Of a stretch of DNA of 64,000 bases, positions 34,501-46,285 are shown one piece after another. Positions within the stretch are counted from its first letter, which is position 1. Each line of letters starts with the position of its first letter. The notes under the pieces are model-generated. The model saw only the letters and a program-made list of their open reading frames with translations. It was not told the DNA's origin and did no database searches. Source of the DNA: Takakia lepidozioides (lineage: Eukaryota > Streptophyta > Takakiopsida > Takakiales > Takakiaceae); NCBI GenBank assembly GCA_030704615.1, contig CM060731.1:8620001-8684000 (forward strand), written 5' to 3'. The position numbers were made by a program, and so were the translations under genes.

Positions 34501-37500
34501 GTTAGCTGTAACTAACACCTCTAAGATTAAAAAACAAAGTTAGGCATAAATTTCCCTGAACTTGTTTCCAGTTTGTGACATGGGTGAGGACCTTAAGGAT
34601 GATCTGCCCCACCCTTGGCACTAGATTGACATTTAAACTCAGGGTAGGGAGTCTTAACTTTGGACAAAACTTAGATGCAGAGAGGAAAGGGAGATTGTCA
34701 ATATGTGATGTGCAGGCGGCCTGAAGACAATATATACAATTTTGCTTATCAGAGACCCTCCTCAGGACCATCGAGAACATAGTCCCTGTACCTCTGTTCA
34801 CCAACTTCCAAAATCTTGAGGTTGATCCTACAGCCCGGGCCCTGACGGGGTCTAAGTGCTGGGCCCCTTACACACAGCAGATTGATGCTTGTGAAGGGCT
34901 TTGTAGAGGAAATCTGGAAAGCCTGAACCAATCGTTTATACGAAGGTCAGTGACACTCCTGGAGTGAGCCCATCACAAAGTCAGTGTCTGTTCCCTCTAG
35001 GGCGCCAGTTCTATGGCCACAAGGCTAGGCAAACAACAGCCCTTGAGTACGACCTGACACTAAAGTATATACATATACTACATAGAGTAGAATACTAACT
35101 CACTATAGTATGTTCAAGTAAAACATGCAAAAAATAAATAAATAAATAAATAAATAATATATATGTATATATTGTATATCTAATTTTAATTATATACTAA
35201 TTTACTACATTTCAGACTCTAACCTATCTGTTGACTTCTGATGGTTTTGTCAAACATCTTGGAGCTCTCTCCTCAAGTTTGTGGCCTTCACTCATAGCAG
35301 ATATTCCCCACATGCTTGATGTCTTGACCCGTAGCTTTGTCTCCCTTCTCAAGTTGCTCCCACTTCGCCCTTGTAGACGGTTAAACCAGCACTACTTCAT
35401 AGTAGCTCTTCATGTGCCTCGCTTCTCCACTCCCTTGAGTCTCATTAATCTGTAGAGTAGATGCACTTAGCCAATTTACTCCTTCATGCCCAAGTCCACA
35501 TCCATCAGCATTAGACTTTTGGAGATTCAAATGCCCCTAGGTTCATTTACCTATTTTGGGGCCTGACGTAAGTGTTCACGACTGGTGCAGGAATTTGAGC
35601 CCTTAATTCATAAGCCTTACACAATTGTGTATTTCCATTCAGCTGCTTCTCTCCAAGTGTGAGTCTCTGCCATTTTCATATCTAGTTTTGAGGAAGTTGA
35701 TCTGAAAGACCTTGAGCTAGATGCATTCCTATTTGCAGAGGATTTTGCAATGCATACTGATGTCTGCTCCTCGCTTCTCTATTGGTTTGTATGTAGTTGT
35801 GTCTATCATATTCTATCAAAATTTGTCATAACGTCCATCCTGAGTTGGATCCTCAGTTAGATGATTTTCGTAATAGAATGGAGATTTGATGTCATATGAT
35901 GGTTGGACAGTCAACCGGATTTGGGGTGGGTGAAGCGACTCCAACAAATACTGGGCCGCAGGCACAAACATAACTTGCATGTATGTACAGTTCTGGATGA
36001 TTCCTTCGACCTGCCATTGGCTACATATGTCAACAGGAAGTGGATGCATGGACTGTATGTCCTTCAATAATTTGAGCCCTAAAAGTTTCAATTGATCACT
36101 GTACTGCAGTGCTAGTGTATATCGAAGTGGTCATGATTTGATAGTTTTGCAGCCTACCGGATAAGAGTTGTTTGAAAGTCCTGGCTTCTTGGTTCGGTCA
36201 TGGCTGAGAGTGCTGGTACCCTGTACCTCTTATGCCTACTCTGTATGGTGGTCAAAATCCTGTTCAAGGCAAGTCACTACTGGAGTGAGCCCCTCACAAA
36301 GGTAGTGCGTATATCTATGTTTCCGTCCAAACTGGGTGCGGGGTCTATGGCCACAAGGCTACGGCAAACAAAGTCTTATGAGTACATTTTCTGTATGGCG
36401 GTCAAAATCTTATGAGCTACAAGTCCCTCACCACAAAGTAATCTTTTATTCCAAGTCTACATAGAAACATGAACTCAATTAACTTAGTCGGTGTGCATAG
36501 TCCACTGTACCCTCTGGGTCCTTGTGGTTCAAATCAATACTGTCAAGATCATTTCCTGCTCTGTTGCCCATAGTGTTGATTTGCAAGATTTTGATGCACG
36601 GTGCTTATGTCATGAAGGATTGGGTAACTTCCACAGGCAATATATGTTTTGCATCCGACGTTGGGTTTGCGGACTACAGTGCTTGCGCTGCAGTTGTTTG
36701 TGGAGCCTGAGGTGAGAGTCTTCTGAGCTCCTTATTGATATAGACAATGGCGGCGGATAATAATATTATTCTTGTTGGAGTTGTATATGCCATTCAACCA
36801 GATGTTCGTGACCTTTACAGGGTTATAGCACTTAATGTCCTCGTTGTTAGGTTGCTAGTGAGACTAAAAATAGGTAAAGAAAGATTAAGATAAAGAGCTC
36901 GGGTTTGATGGGAAGCCATGACTTGCTTGTTGCTGGAGTGCAGGTATGGAAGAAGGTGATATATGTAGAGAGATTGCTGGAGCTTTTTAGATATGTTCCC
37001 CGTGAGCAGTTGACCATCCCTGACTTCGTGTTTCAGTAAGCTCCATCTTCAGCTCTGCCTGCATGTGTCTATTTGCATGGAGAAAGATGGGCCAAGACTC
37101 ATATTGTTTCTTTTGTCGATTTTGACAGAAGGGGTGAAAGTCTCGTAAGAAAGTTGTCCTGTACGAAAGTCTTACATTTGGGGTTACGACAGAGCTGTAT
37201 TTAACCAGCAGTTGGTTGTCCACCAATCCATCATATTTGCCGTCTGGCCAAAGGCAAAAGGGTCTATTGTGGAGTACTCTAGTGCAGTTGCTGTGCTTCT
37301 GTGGTCTCTAACGTTGTCTTGGTCGGCATTTCTTAGCTTGCCACGGGTTTGATCATGGTACAGGTCATTGAGATTATTTTGGGGACCATCGCTGCTAAAA
37401 ATATCTGGAGAAGTGATATGTACTCATTAGACTTTGCTCGCCGTAGACACTATCTCCATTTTGGATGGAGCAAGAGAGGGGTGAGGTGGGACAAGAGGAG

Positions 37501-37868
37501 AGCAGCATAGGTCCAGTAGTTTCATGGAAGGCTTTCTTCCATTTGATGCGAGTAGTCATGAAAGGGAAGACAATGAAAGAAATAGAGGGAGACAGAGAGA
37601 GTTGAAGAGACGAGTCTTGTTATACTATCCCTCGTAGTAGAAGACCTCACCCGATAAGGGTTCTCTCTGCAAGGTTTGAAGGACCACCTTCTAATTTTTG
37701 AGATTCACAATCATGTCTACACAATGGAAGGCTGACTAACAGGAGAGACTTCACTGACAAGCATCAATTTGTGGACGCAGGCATGATCTGGAGATTAATG
37801 GGGAGACAGCTCTTGATGATCCTAGAACAAGGATATCCAACCGGAACCTTCTGGGTTCCCACACTTAA
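28583..37868 (+). CDS. Macro domain plus CRAL-TRIO (SEC14-like) protein, GDAP2-like
   Basis: Fifteen exons can be placed: 28583-28742, 30364-30500, 30805-30882, 31120-31175, 31447-31566, 31910-31980, 32502-32595, 33236-33451, 33609-33857, 33945-34053, 35591-35658, 35911-35980, about 36488-36562 (uncertain), 36944-37035, 37781-37868. All junction phases except those of exon 13 were checked and agree, giving about 560 residues. Exons 2-7 encode a macro domain (LYLWRGPPWALEVDAVVNSS, GLHAAAGPGLAEEC, RVIHTVGPRYAVKYHTAAEN), which binds ADP-ribose in active family members. Exons 9-14 encode the CRAL-TRIO lipid-binding fold (GAHFLLRCLDLERFVLY, QPDLGWVKRLQQILGR, YVPREQLTIPDFVFQ). Start chosen at MYGRVSTRSG, the conserved N-terminus. 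Intron 2 would begin with GC. LINE tails lie in introns 10 and 12. Confidence 0.92.
34755..35050 (+). mobile_element. LINE family A 3' end inside intron 10
   Basis: The plus strand encodes IVPVPLFTNFQNLEVDPTAR, then YTQQIDACEG, matching the C-terminal part of family A at 656-1186, and ends with CTATGGCCACAAGGCTAGGC. It is frameshifted and diverged. Confidence 0.78.
35125..35175. repeat. (AATA)n microsatellite followed by TATA-rich DNA
   Basis: AAATAAATAAATAAATAAATAA at 35133-35154 followed by alternating TA text to 35180. It lies within intron 10 of the GDAP2-like gene. Confidence 0.85.
36280..36400 (+). mobile_element. LINE family A 3' tail inside intron 12
   Basis: Contains TGGAGTGAGCCC, then AAACTGGGTGCGGGGTCTATGGCCACAAGGCTACGGCAAAC, closely matching (by eye) the end of the family A copy at 650-740. 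Only the last 120 bp or so is present, typical of extreme 5' truncation. Confidence 0.78.
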
Positions 37869-37876
37869 TAGTAGTC

Positions 37877-38332
37877 TTCTATTGCGCTGCTGTGTAATAA
37901 GTTTTTGGGGCTCTAGTAGTGCAAGCCCCACCTTGTCTCAATTTTTGTTTCATTTGGATTTTGTCATTTGTGTTTATAGCACATTTTTCTCAAGCCATGC
38001 TTTTGAATTTTTCCCAAAGTGCTCGTTGGGCTGTAGGTATTGTATCATTCTTGCTATTGAGGAGAGATTTCGCCACAAGTTGTACAGCTCTCTCTTTCGC
38101 TCCCCCCTCGATGCCACTTTTACTTGTAGCTAGAATACGCACCAATGGTGTGCAGTAAGGTATGGCATGCTAAAATTGAAGACAGATTCAAGAAGGATAA
38201 GTTGTGCTGATCTAGGAAGTCTCCACCTACAGGTATGAGTTCTTTAGCTTTTCATTCTCTTGGGACCACAACCCTTTTTTTAATTGGAAGTGTGATAGAG
38301 GCTTTTAGTTTTCTGTTGCAGTTCAGGAACAC
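37877..38332 (+). repeat. 450-bp dispersed repeat, copy 1
   Basis: Begins at CTTCTATTGCGCTGC a few bases after the GDAP2-like stop codon and runs to GTTGCAGTTCAGGAACACC. The same text occurs at 46286-46890, where a SINE splits it. It abuts the truncated end of the PPR pseudogene. Confidence 0.88.
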
Positions 38333-38344
38333 CGTAGGTCTCCA

Positions 38345-39034
38345 AAGCCTCCTTCCCACACCCCTCTGGGCATATCCTGCGATCATAGCATTCCATGAAA
38401 CCACATCCCGTTCAGCCATATTGTCAAACACTCCTTTTGCGTCCTCGATGCTCCCACATTTGGCATACATGTCCACCAGGGTATTGTTCAAGAGAACATT
38501 TGGCACAATTCCAGCTTTCATGTAAGCAGCATATACATCTTTGCCCTTTCTCAGAACTGACAGGCTGGCACATGCCTTGAGAACGCAAATGAATGTGACC
38601 CGATTGGGGATAAACTTTTTCAGCATCATCTGTTCAGAGGTCTTGAGGGCCTCCCTACAATATCCCTGCTTGGCATATCCTGCTATCATAATATTCCAGG
38701 TGATCAAACTTTGTTGGGGCATTTGGTCAAACACTAGGCGTGCTTCCAAAACACTCCCACACTTGGCATGCATGTTGATGAGGGTGTTGTATAGAAAGAT
38801 GTCTGGCTTTGATCCACTTTGGATGATGTGGGCATGGACCTACTTTCCCTCTGCTAGACCTTTCGTTTTGATGCACTCCTGCAAGAGACAGACATACGTT
38901 TTGGAGTCTGGCGAAATCCCTCCTTGTCTCAGAACCTGCAATGCCTCTTTCAGTTGCCCTGCCTTACACAGTGTCCTCACCTTTCCACATCTTTGAAAAG
39001 AGGCCATCCCGGTGGGGGCGCCTGACTCACGCAA
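38345..39034 (-). pseudogene. PPR protein, N-terminal part, with nonsense codon and 3' truncation
   Basis: The minus-strand start MRESGAPTGM at 39034 leads into PDSKTYVCLLQECIKTKGLA and a TAG at about 38838, where a residue before VHAHIIQSG would be expected. The same frame continues through NTLINMHAKCGSVLEARLVF, TWNIMIAGYAKQGYCREALK, TFICVLKACASLSVL, NTLVDMYAKCGSIEDAKGVF and VVSWNAMIAGYAQRG, then loses homology at 38345 against the 450-bp repeat. About three PLS-type repeats are present. Intact homologues are organellar RNA-binding editing factors; this copy lacks the E/DYW end. Confidence 0.87.
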
Positions 39035-39500
39035 CTGTGCTGCCGCAGCTAGTAGCGTAACCTCGGGGAGGTTTGTGAGGGCATCCCAAAGTGCGAAGGG
39101 AAGATGTGGAGATTACCGCCATGGCTGCTCCTTCTCCAACTTTTGCAAGCCCTGCCATGGCTGCTCTTTCTCCAACCTTTTCAACTTGCGCTGCCGCTGG
39201 CATTTTGAAGCAGTCGTGAGCCCGATTAGGTCAGATCAGCTTGTCCACTGAACACCCAATTCACCCAATTCAATTCATGTTTCTCGATTCTTCCTGGCCT
39301 GCGTAGTACGGCGATTTGGAGGAGGATCTATCATTTTGATTCAAGCTACCGCTTCCATCACTAGCTTTCACAGATGCTTCCTACAAAGAGCCACAGACAG
39401 TAACGGACCATCCCTCTGTAAAGGGCTAGACTCGGAACTCTCAAAGAGCTGCCACCGCCAAGCATACTGAGTGTTTGTGCTGTATGAGCTGAAGACTCCT
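39035..39500. other. No gene recognised
   Basis: Contains two ATGGCTGCTC(C/T)TTCTCCAAC units (39121 and 39158). This is flanking DNA between the PPR pseudogene and the LTR-like region. Confidence 0.4.
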
Positions 39501-39504
39501 GTAT

Positions 39505-40035
39505 TTCAGTCACTTTCGTTCGTTTGGTGCGCGCTTCGTTCGTCCGGTACGGGACTCTGAGCTGCACACGGAAATGGGTGTTGCCCTCACCAGACGTCAG
39601 ACCTCTAATTCTGTCGTTCGTTGGGTGCGCGTTCCGTTCGGTTCTTGTACGGGATTCAGAACCGCACACGGAAATGGGTGTTGCCCTCACCTGCCGCCAG
39701 ACCGGTACGTTGACTTTGTCACCTGAGCGCACGTCGGCGACTAGAAATTGAGTGAACGGACGAAATTTCTATACTTCCATTCTCGACGGCCGAAATTCTA
39801 CGGACTACGAAAGGTTCGAATTCTGTCGTTCGTTGGGTGCGCGTTTCGTTCGTCCGGTACGGGATGCAGAACCGCACACGGAAATGGGTGTTGCCCTCAC
39901 CTGACCCCAGACCTCTAATTCTGCACTGCCCCTTTGTTTCTCAGGGCGTATCCAAAGGTCCACGCCTCGGAATAGGGGGTCACGCCCACCCGAGACCCGC
40001 ACCAAACTGTAGTAGTGATATCAAAGCAGATTCAC
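39505..40035 (+). mobile_element. LTR-like region with three internal repeats and a possible primer-binding site
   Basis: CACACGGAAATGGGTGTTGC is present three times (39564, 39666, 39876), each preceded by GTTCG...GGTGCGCG and TACGGGA. The block ends with ACCAAACTGTAGTAGTGATATCAAAGCAGATTC (40000-40033). Its TGATATCAAAGC part resembles the TGGTATCAGAGC initiator-Met primer-binding site that follows plant 5' LTRs. No gag or pol follows, so it may be an LTR plus leader. Boundaries are approximate. Confidence 0.5.
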
Positions 40036-40831
40036 TTTAGTTTAGGAATAGGGTCTGTCCAATCTGCAGACTCTTCACTCACTCCATCAAATGCAGCTTT
40101 CAATATGTACCTTCTAACACAGCGGGTTATGTAAGTTCTGCAGCGAAGTCAGAAGACTGTTAACCCGATAGCGAAGTTGACGATTATGCTATCTATGTCT
40201 TGCGTGATACTGGCATGCGTATCATTAAGTATGCACCTTCTTTTGCTCAGGCCTTTTATGGAATTTCTGTGGCAAGAGCAGCAAGCACATTGTGTTCAAT
40301 TCCATGTAACAGGAAGAGAACTTTGGCACCCATCTATTTGATGCACTATTACAACTCTACAGCTTGATTTTTCGATACCATATGGTAGTTCCTGTACAAC
40401 ACGGCCGTGGCAAGGCCTTACCCTACACAAACGGCACTAACGGATCTGTGCTGCAGGATGTGTGAACCTCCTTAGTAACTCCAGCTAGCTTTGCTCCGAG
40501 TTTCTTGTTTCTTCCTAATGTGCGGAGTGAATAAGAAGCCTAATTTAGTCAGTCCCACAAATCGGTCAAAAACATTTGATGTCATTAAATCTATGGCGTT
40601 TTGGTCAATAAAAACCATATTCAGCCATATCTTTCAATCTGCTGAATCCAAGATATGCCCATTTTACCGAGCAGACTGTCAAGACCTCGCAATCAATAGT
40701 ATCATCAAAGGAGATGGAGGATTTAATATAGACAAAAAGAGCTTGCCTGACAATGACAACCTGTTCCCTCCTTGTCTTTGGCTGTACCGCATTGCAGTAT
40801 GTACAATAAGGGAGTCAGAATTGTCACAAAA
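40036..40831. other. 3' flank of PMK, no gene recognised
   Basis: Plus-strand frame 40491-40904 has no known motif and overlaps the PMK stop. Probably PMK 3' untranslated sequence plus intergenic DNA. Confidence 0.4.
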
Positions 40832-43800
40832 TCACAGCTCAGATGAAGGATTACTATGTAGGCGTGAAATTTCATTGGCTTCTGGTGTGACACGAGGGTC
40901 ATAGTGTTCTAGACAAACTCCTTGTGGATCCTCTTGTACACACAAACTTAGAACTCCTTTACTACTCCACTCTGTTTCAATGTTCTCCCTCACAGCATTT
41001 CCAATTGCTATTGCAAAAACAGCATCATAGCCACCTGCACCAGGTACCCCAGCTAGCAACACACCGTTCATGTCCATTGTTGCATCTAACAAAGCTGTCT
41101 GGGATGGTGGTTCAATCTGCAGACACAAAAATCAGTAAGAAAAGAAAAGGGCACTATGATCTTGGCAAGACCTCTTTACATTACATTGGCATCACAACAC
41201 ATTTTCCAGAAAATTCACTGGTAAGTCAGATGGTGGTAACGTACTGAATTGTCCTACTATCATGCAGGTTTGGTCACTTTGCTGCCCAGAACGAATCTCC
41301 TCCTTTGATTTAAAACAGGATTTTGTGACTAAATTTTGACAAGAGAGGTGAAACATACAGGTACACCAGCTGCTTCTCCAACATGCCGCAGGAGTGACCG
41401 GACATCCAGAAAGGCCCGCCTGGTCTCCAGCAGAGCTTCCACTACCTCCAGCTTCTCTGGATTGTCCCCGTACAACTCCATCCACTAGACGCCAAAGATC
41501 CAACAGACAAGCTCAGTGAACAGTAAAAAATTCAGAGAAGTGTTTGAGTATGAACCAAGGGACATCGAAGTAAATTACAAGCACACCTCCAGAGGCCTCA
41601 AGGCTATTAGATGAAGAAAATGTGATGCAGCTAGTAATGCTATTGCAAGCTCGTCAATCAATAGACTAGTATGCACAATTATAATATGGGGAGATGACGT
41701 AAGACAAACTAAGACAGTAATAAATGTACCCTAGACAGGTTCACTTGCTTGAGGCAGTCTAGTGTGTTAAAACTCTGAACAATCTCAGAGTGTGTACCTT
41801 GTCAGCTGGGCAAGTGCTACAAGATTCCAAAACACTGTCATAAACTTTTCTTGACTGGGCCACTTCCTTAAGGTGCAGGAGCCCCGTCTCCACCGCATTG
41901 TTAGCTTTAGCCAAGGCAGCCCACACAGGTTTTGCATTCTTAGAGTCTCGCTTGCGCCATGCCTGCACTGCCCCAACCATGGATGGGGTGTGTGAGCCTC
42001 CATAGCCTGGCTCTCCTACAACCTGCAGCAAACAACATGAACATTGCTGGGTCACTTATAGGTAGGAATATAATGGTCCTTTAACTTCACACACATCCTG
42101 GCTTGAAGACATGTTACATGCTCGCTCCTGTCTCTGTTTCTTTGATCCCCCACAGCTAGGAAAACTAAAGTGCAATCTGCATCACCTATGTCATAGAACC
42201 ATAAATCTTCTCTAAACTGAATCATTTTCCATTCAGCTTGCTGACCAACCTCAGAATGATAGGGCGCCCTAGATGCATGCAAGTCCTTGCATGTCCACAA
42301 GACACACTCACTTATAGGAGTCGGTAATCTTGAATTGCCTACTTGCAGGTAGCACGAGTGCAGTCAGCGATCTCAAGGGAAACTTACCAAGACAAGCAAG
42401 GGAGGAAGTGCATACATCAACCTCTCATTGTCCCAATTTTCAGCCAATTCTTGCTTAACCACGTCAAAAGTGGTTAAGAGTCTGCTGCCCACCTGCATTG
42501 CACCTGGCCCATTGGGTGGGAATGTTGCTTTTACAATTACAACCGGGCAAAGGATCAATCTGAAAGCCAGACGACTTCAACCCCTTCCCTCTTTAGAAGT
42601 AGAGATTCTACATCAAAATCCTTTCCATATTGATTGCCAACTACATCAGATAAATCCAAACTTGCAACCACACATATCCATGAGAAGAGATCACACTCAC
42701 AAGCAACTACCTCTTGCTTAGCTTTGCAGACTAAAATGTGATGATATGATTCCTCCTGTGCCATGCAGCTACTTGTCGGCTACTGAATTGTTTCCCACTA
42801 GTTCTAATATGGCAACAAACTGTAGGTTGCAGGTGGTATCGGGTCAATTCTATGGGAATGCAGGGTAAACAATGCCTACACGACACACCAAAAAGAAACT
42901 TTATAACCTCCACAGAGTGAGGAGAGACCTGAGCAGGTGAGAGCACCGAGGGAGAGAATCGAACATAGCGTTGGCTGCCATATACAGCTGTGCTTACGTC
43001 AAAACCACTACCAATCTTGCCTTGTGCTGCACAGTGTGCTGCTTGTGAAATCTTGTGCACAAGATCCAGATCTGCCTCCAATTCCCCACTATCCAAACCA
43101 CTACCTTGCATTGGAAGCTTTACACTCCCTAGATACTGGAGAATGCTTGCAACCACTGCTGTAGTCATGGCTGCTGATGATCCCAAGCCGGTCTTGGCAA
43201 CTTCAGGTAAAGCTATTGTACTTTCTGCTGGTTCAATGCCTTCATTCTCACTAACGGGTTGGAGGTTACTTGTAATAGGTGAAAATGCAGGAAGAGCTGA
43301 TAAGCTGGACTTAAGTAAAGGAAGTCCTCTTGCTTCCAGCTGCATGCAAAGAAACCACAGCCAATAAGCTCTTACACTATTAACCAGGACGTCAAACATC
43401 TGCACGACTTCTTCTATAAGCTGTGGTGTTCCTTATAGCTCTGGAGATTTCTCAGGGTGATCAAACATAAGGCCTACTGTGGGAATCCACACATCCTGCC
43501 TAAGTCGAACCTCAATCAGGCGATGTTCCTAACATACCTCATAGCAGAAAAAATTGGAGTGAAGTACATCTAGAGGGAACAACAAGGCAACTGGCTAAAG
43601 GCAATGGGGAATGAGATGACTGTTGATAGAGAAAATAACTGAGACTCAAAAAGCTTCAGCGAATGATAAAGAGTGAACAACATCACACATATTTTACCAG
43701 TTTTCGGAAGGAGTAGAAGTCATTGCTCCCTAAAATTGTAATCTCCAAACCTACAGCAACAGCCTTTTCTCAGCACAAAGAGTGCCCCATGTGCAACATC

Positions 43801-45705
43801 TGAAGTCGCAAGTGCAGACCCCTAGACAGCAATATTCAGAGCACATACAAGAACACAGATTCACAAATAAAATGCAGCTTCAAAGGAGGGACAAAGACTG
43901 GGGAAGAGCCTCTCCTAATTATCCAATTGAGCCCATTCAAATTGATGAAGGCATGAAAATTAACTGCAGAAAAGACCAACCTTGGAGAAGCAGCTTCAAC
44001 AATGAATCACCGAAGTCACTCGTAGCATCTTGAAGCACAGCTTTGGATGCCGCCATAGCCAGTTGGACTGCTTGCTCCACAAAAGGATTGCCACTATCAC
44101 TGCACAGTCGCCAGAACGACGCGTTATTCTAGGCTGTCATTGTCAGCTGCTAGCAGCAAGCCAAGGATGTATGCATGATTGGTGCAGAGGCATGGGTGTT
44201 TGCTGGAAGAACCTCATGCCGTCAGTGTTTACTGCTACAAACACAAGATCACTTCTGATTCCCTGTGGATCAATAGCTGCAAGAAATCTGCGTGGGTAGA
44301 TGGTCAACTGGAAACAGCAGCAGCACAATTGATAGAACAAGGCCCTGCTAATGAAGGTACCTTCTTCAACACATTTCAGCCTGTTTTTCCCTGTTATCAG
44401 AGTCGTCCCTAAATTTTCATGTTGAATTCTGTAAGTTAGCTCGTTGGTGGATCTATGGTGGTTTTGGAGTGATTTTGACATGTTACTGCCAATGTGGCAA
44501 CAGGAAAGTAATGAAAAACAGATAACAGAGACGAGGAGAAGCTCTGGAATGAATACGTTTCGGACCCCAGTCAATGGTGGAACAATCGAGGCAAAAGGTG
44601 AATGCCTGTTGGAAGCAAACGCAAGTCAGAATAGGAACTAGTGAGATAAGTAGGGTTGGGGTGTTTGCTGGAACAATTCTAGGCTGTCATTGTCAGCTGC
44701 TAGCAGCAAGCCAAGGATGTATGCATGATTTGTGCAGAGGCATGGGTGTTTGCTGGAAGAACTTCACGCCGTCAGTGTCACCTGCTAGCAGCAAGGCTGA
44801 GGATGTATTCATAATTTGTACACAGGCAGGGATAGCTGAGGACCAGGGATAGAGGTCCAGATTCATCCAAGAGGGCTGGATTTCAAACACAAGATTACTT
44901 CTGATTCCCTGTGGATCAGTAGCTACAAGAAATCTGCGTGGGTAGATGGTCAACTGCAAACAGCTGCAGCAGCAGCGCAATTGATAGAACAAGGCACTGC
45001 TAATGAAGATACCTTCTTCAACACATTTCAGCCTGTTTTCCCCTGTTACCAGAGTCGTCCCCAGTACAGGAGCACCCATTCTACGCTTCTCATTCCCCTA
45101 CTCCATCCAAATAGGGCACTCAGTTGACGGACACAAAGACAAGACTAGCAAGTGGCATTATCTCTCACATAAGTTAATTATGTGCATTCTCATACAGCAA
45201 AGAGGGTACATTTTCACTAAATTACCATACCTGCCAGGAAAAACCTTTCGGAGACAAAAATCTCTGAGAGACAGTTTGTAGCTTGTCTCCACTAGCAGCT
45301 GCGGGGACACAACCTTCACATCTGTCCAGGACTGCACACAAAAGCCAGGAATCGGCGAATCCTCAACCAAGATCTTTCACAAAGTAAATACCTGATAATG
45401 CAATTCAACACATAACCCCTTGAGCATTTTTATTGCTGTTCAAACCACTGTTCATTCCTGTCGACCTCCTAGCACAAAAAAAAACGATCCTATCATTCAC
45501 AGGTATCTGTCCAGGGGGATGAAGGAACAGATGATCAGCAGCAAAAGATGATACCCACGACCAGCTGTCAGGTGCTGGAGCAGCATGAATGGCCTTCACA
45601 ACTGCGAAGAAACGTGCAGACGTGGACAGCACTAGGCCTGCATGTGGCTTCTCAAGCACCAAATAAGCCCCGGTTATCAACACTTTCCCAGGAGCTGACA
45701 CCACC
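40832..45705 (-). CDS. PMK: Phosphomevalonate kinase (5' exon not located)
   Basis: Converts mevalonate 5-phosphate to the diphosphate in the cytosolic mevalonate pathway to isoprenoids. Nine exons join in phase on the minus strand: 45705-45555, 45331-45245, 44128-43981, 43750-43698, 43339-42929, 42492-42388, 42022-41798, 41484-41359, 41116-40832 (about 529 codons). GHMP-kinase landmarks are VVSAPGKVLITGAYLVLEKP, the ATP loop EVAKTGLGSSAAMTTAVV, GKIGSGFDVSTAVYGSQRY, PSMVGAVQAW and, near the end, GVLLAGVPGAGGYDAVF. The first visible exon starts mid-codon, so a short exon with the ATG lies upstream of 45705; candidates up to 45.94 kb were not decisive. No damage was seen in the placed exons, so the gene is probably active. 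Confidence 0.93.
44124..44430 (-). repeat. Dispersed repeat R2, copy next to PMK exon 4
   Basis: Begins at ATTCTAGGCTGTCATTGTCA, which on the minus strand forms the exon 4 splice acceptor (CAGCCTAG), and runs past CACATTTCAGCCTG. Same text as copy 2 about 550 bp away. Confidence 0.85.
44676..45085 (-). repeat. Dispersed repeat R2, second copy in PMK intron 3
   Basis: Repeats the first copy from ATTCTAGGCTGTCATTGTCA to CAGAGTCGTCCC with an extra segment of about 100 bp at 44780-44880. The extra segment itself contains a second CCTGCTAGCAGCAAG unit. It duplicates the CAGCCTAG acceptor. Confidence 0.85.
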
Positions 45706-46139
45706 CTGCAAGCACCAATACGTCGTTTTGATTAGACCATTGCATTAACTCATTCTTTCCGTTCGACATTCACTGATTTCTTGAGAAAAAAGTCCAGCAC
45801 CAATGCCTGCAAAAACATTGACGGATCTGACAACCTCCGCAAAATTTGTTTCCATTATGCCCCTGTCATCATCACACCAAAAAACACTGAACCCAAACAT
45901 CCATAGACGAAACGCAGATTCCTCACTAGCAATCCTCACCCACCAGAGACAGGGCCAGGAACATCTTACACAGCCATTCTGCTATACGATTGTGCGTGCC
46001 AAGAAGCTCCTTCACCTGCTAATCCCCCGCCCACCACAAACTGAACTCAAACTACAAATCCCACCAAAACAGAGTACAAAATTTTGCCGAAAGAGAAAAC
46101 GGGGGAGAACAGCTTCATAAGCGCTCTCTCGAATCAAGC

Positions 46140-46212
46140 CGCGCCAGACAGTAGTCGAACCTGTGACTTACTGCTTAAGAAACAGACGCTCTATCCACTG
46201 AGCTACAGGCGC
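46140..46212 (-). tRNA. tRNA-Arg(CCT)-like gene carrying a Lys anticodon CTT, possibly a pseudogene
   Basis: The 73-nt minus-strand cloverleaf has acceptor GCGCCTG/CTGGCGC, D arm GCTC/GAGC, anticodon loop TTCTTAA and T loop TTCGACT. The body closely resembles plant tRNA-Arg(CCT), but the middle anticodon base reads T, giving CTT (Lys). The 27-43 pair is T-T and 53-61 is G-A, which weakens it, so it may be a pseudogene. Confidence 0.7.
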
Positions 46213-46285
46213 TCCCAACTCAAACTGCCGGAGAAAAGGGTTTATATATAGTAGTCCCGTAGACAGGAATATACAATAGCTATCG

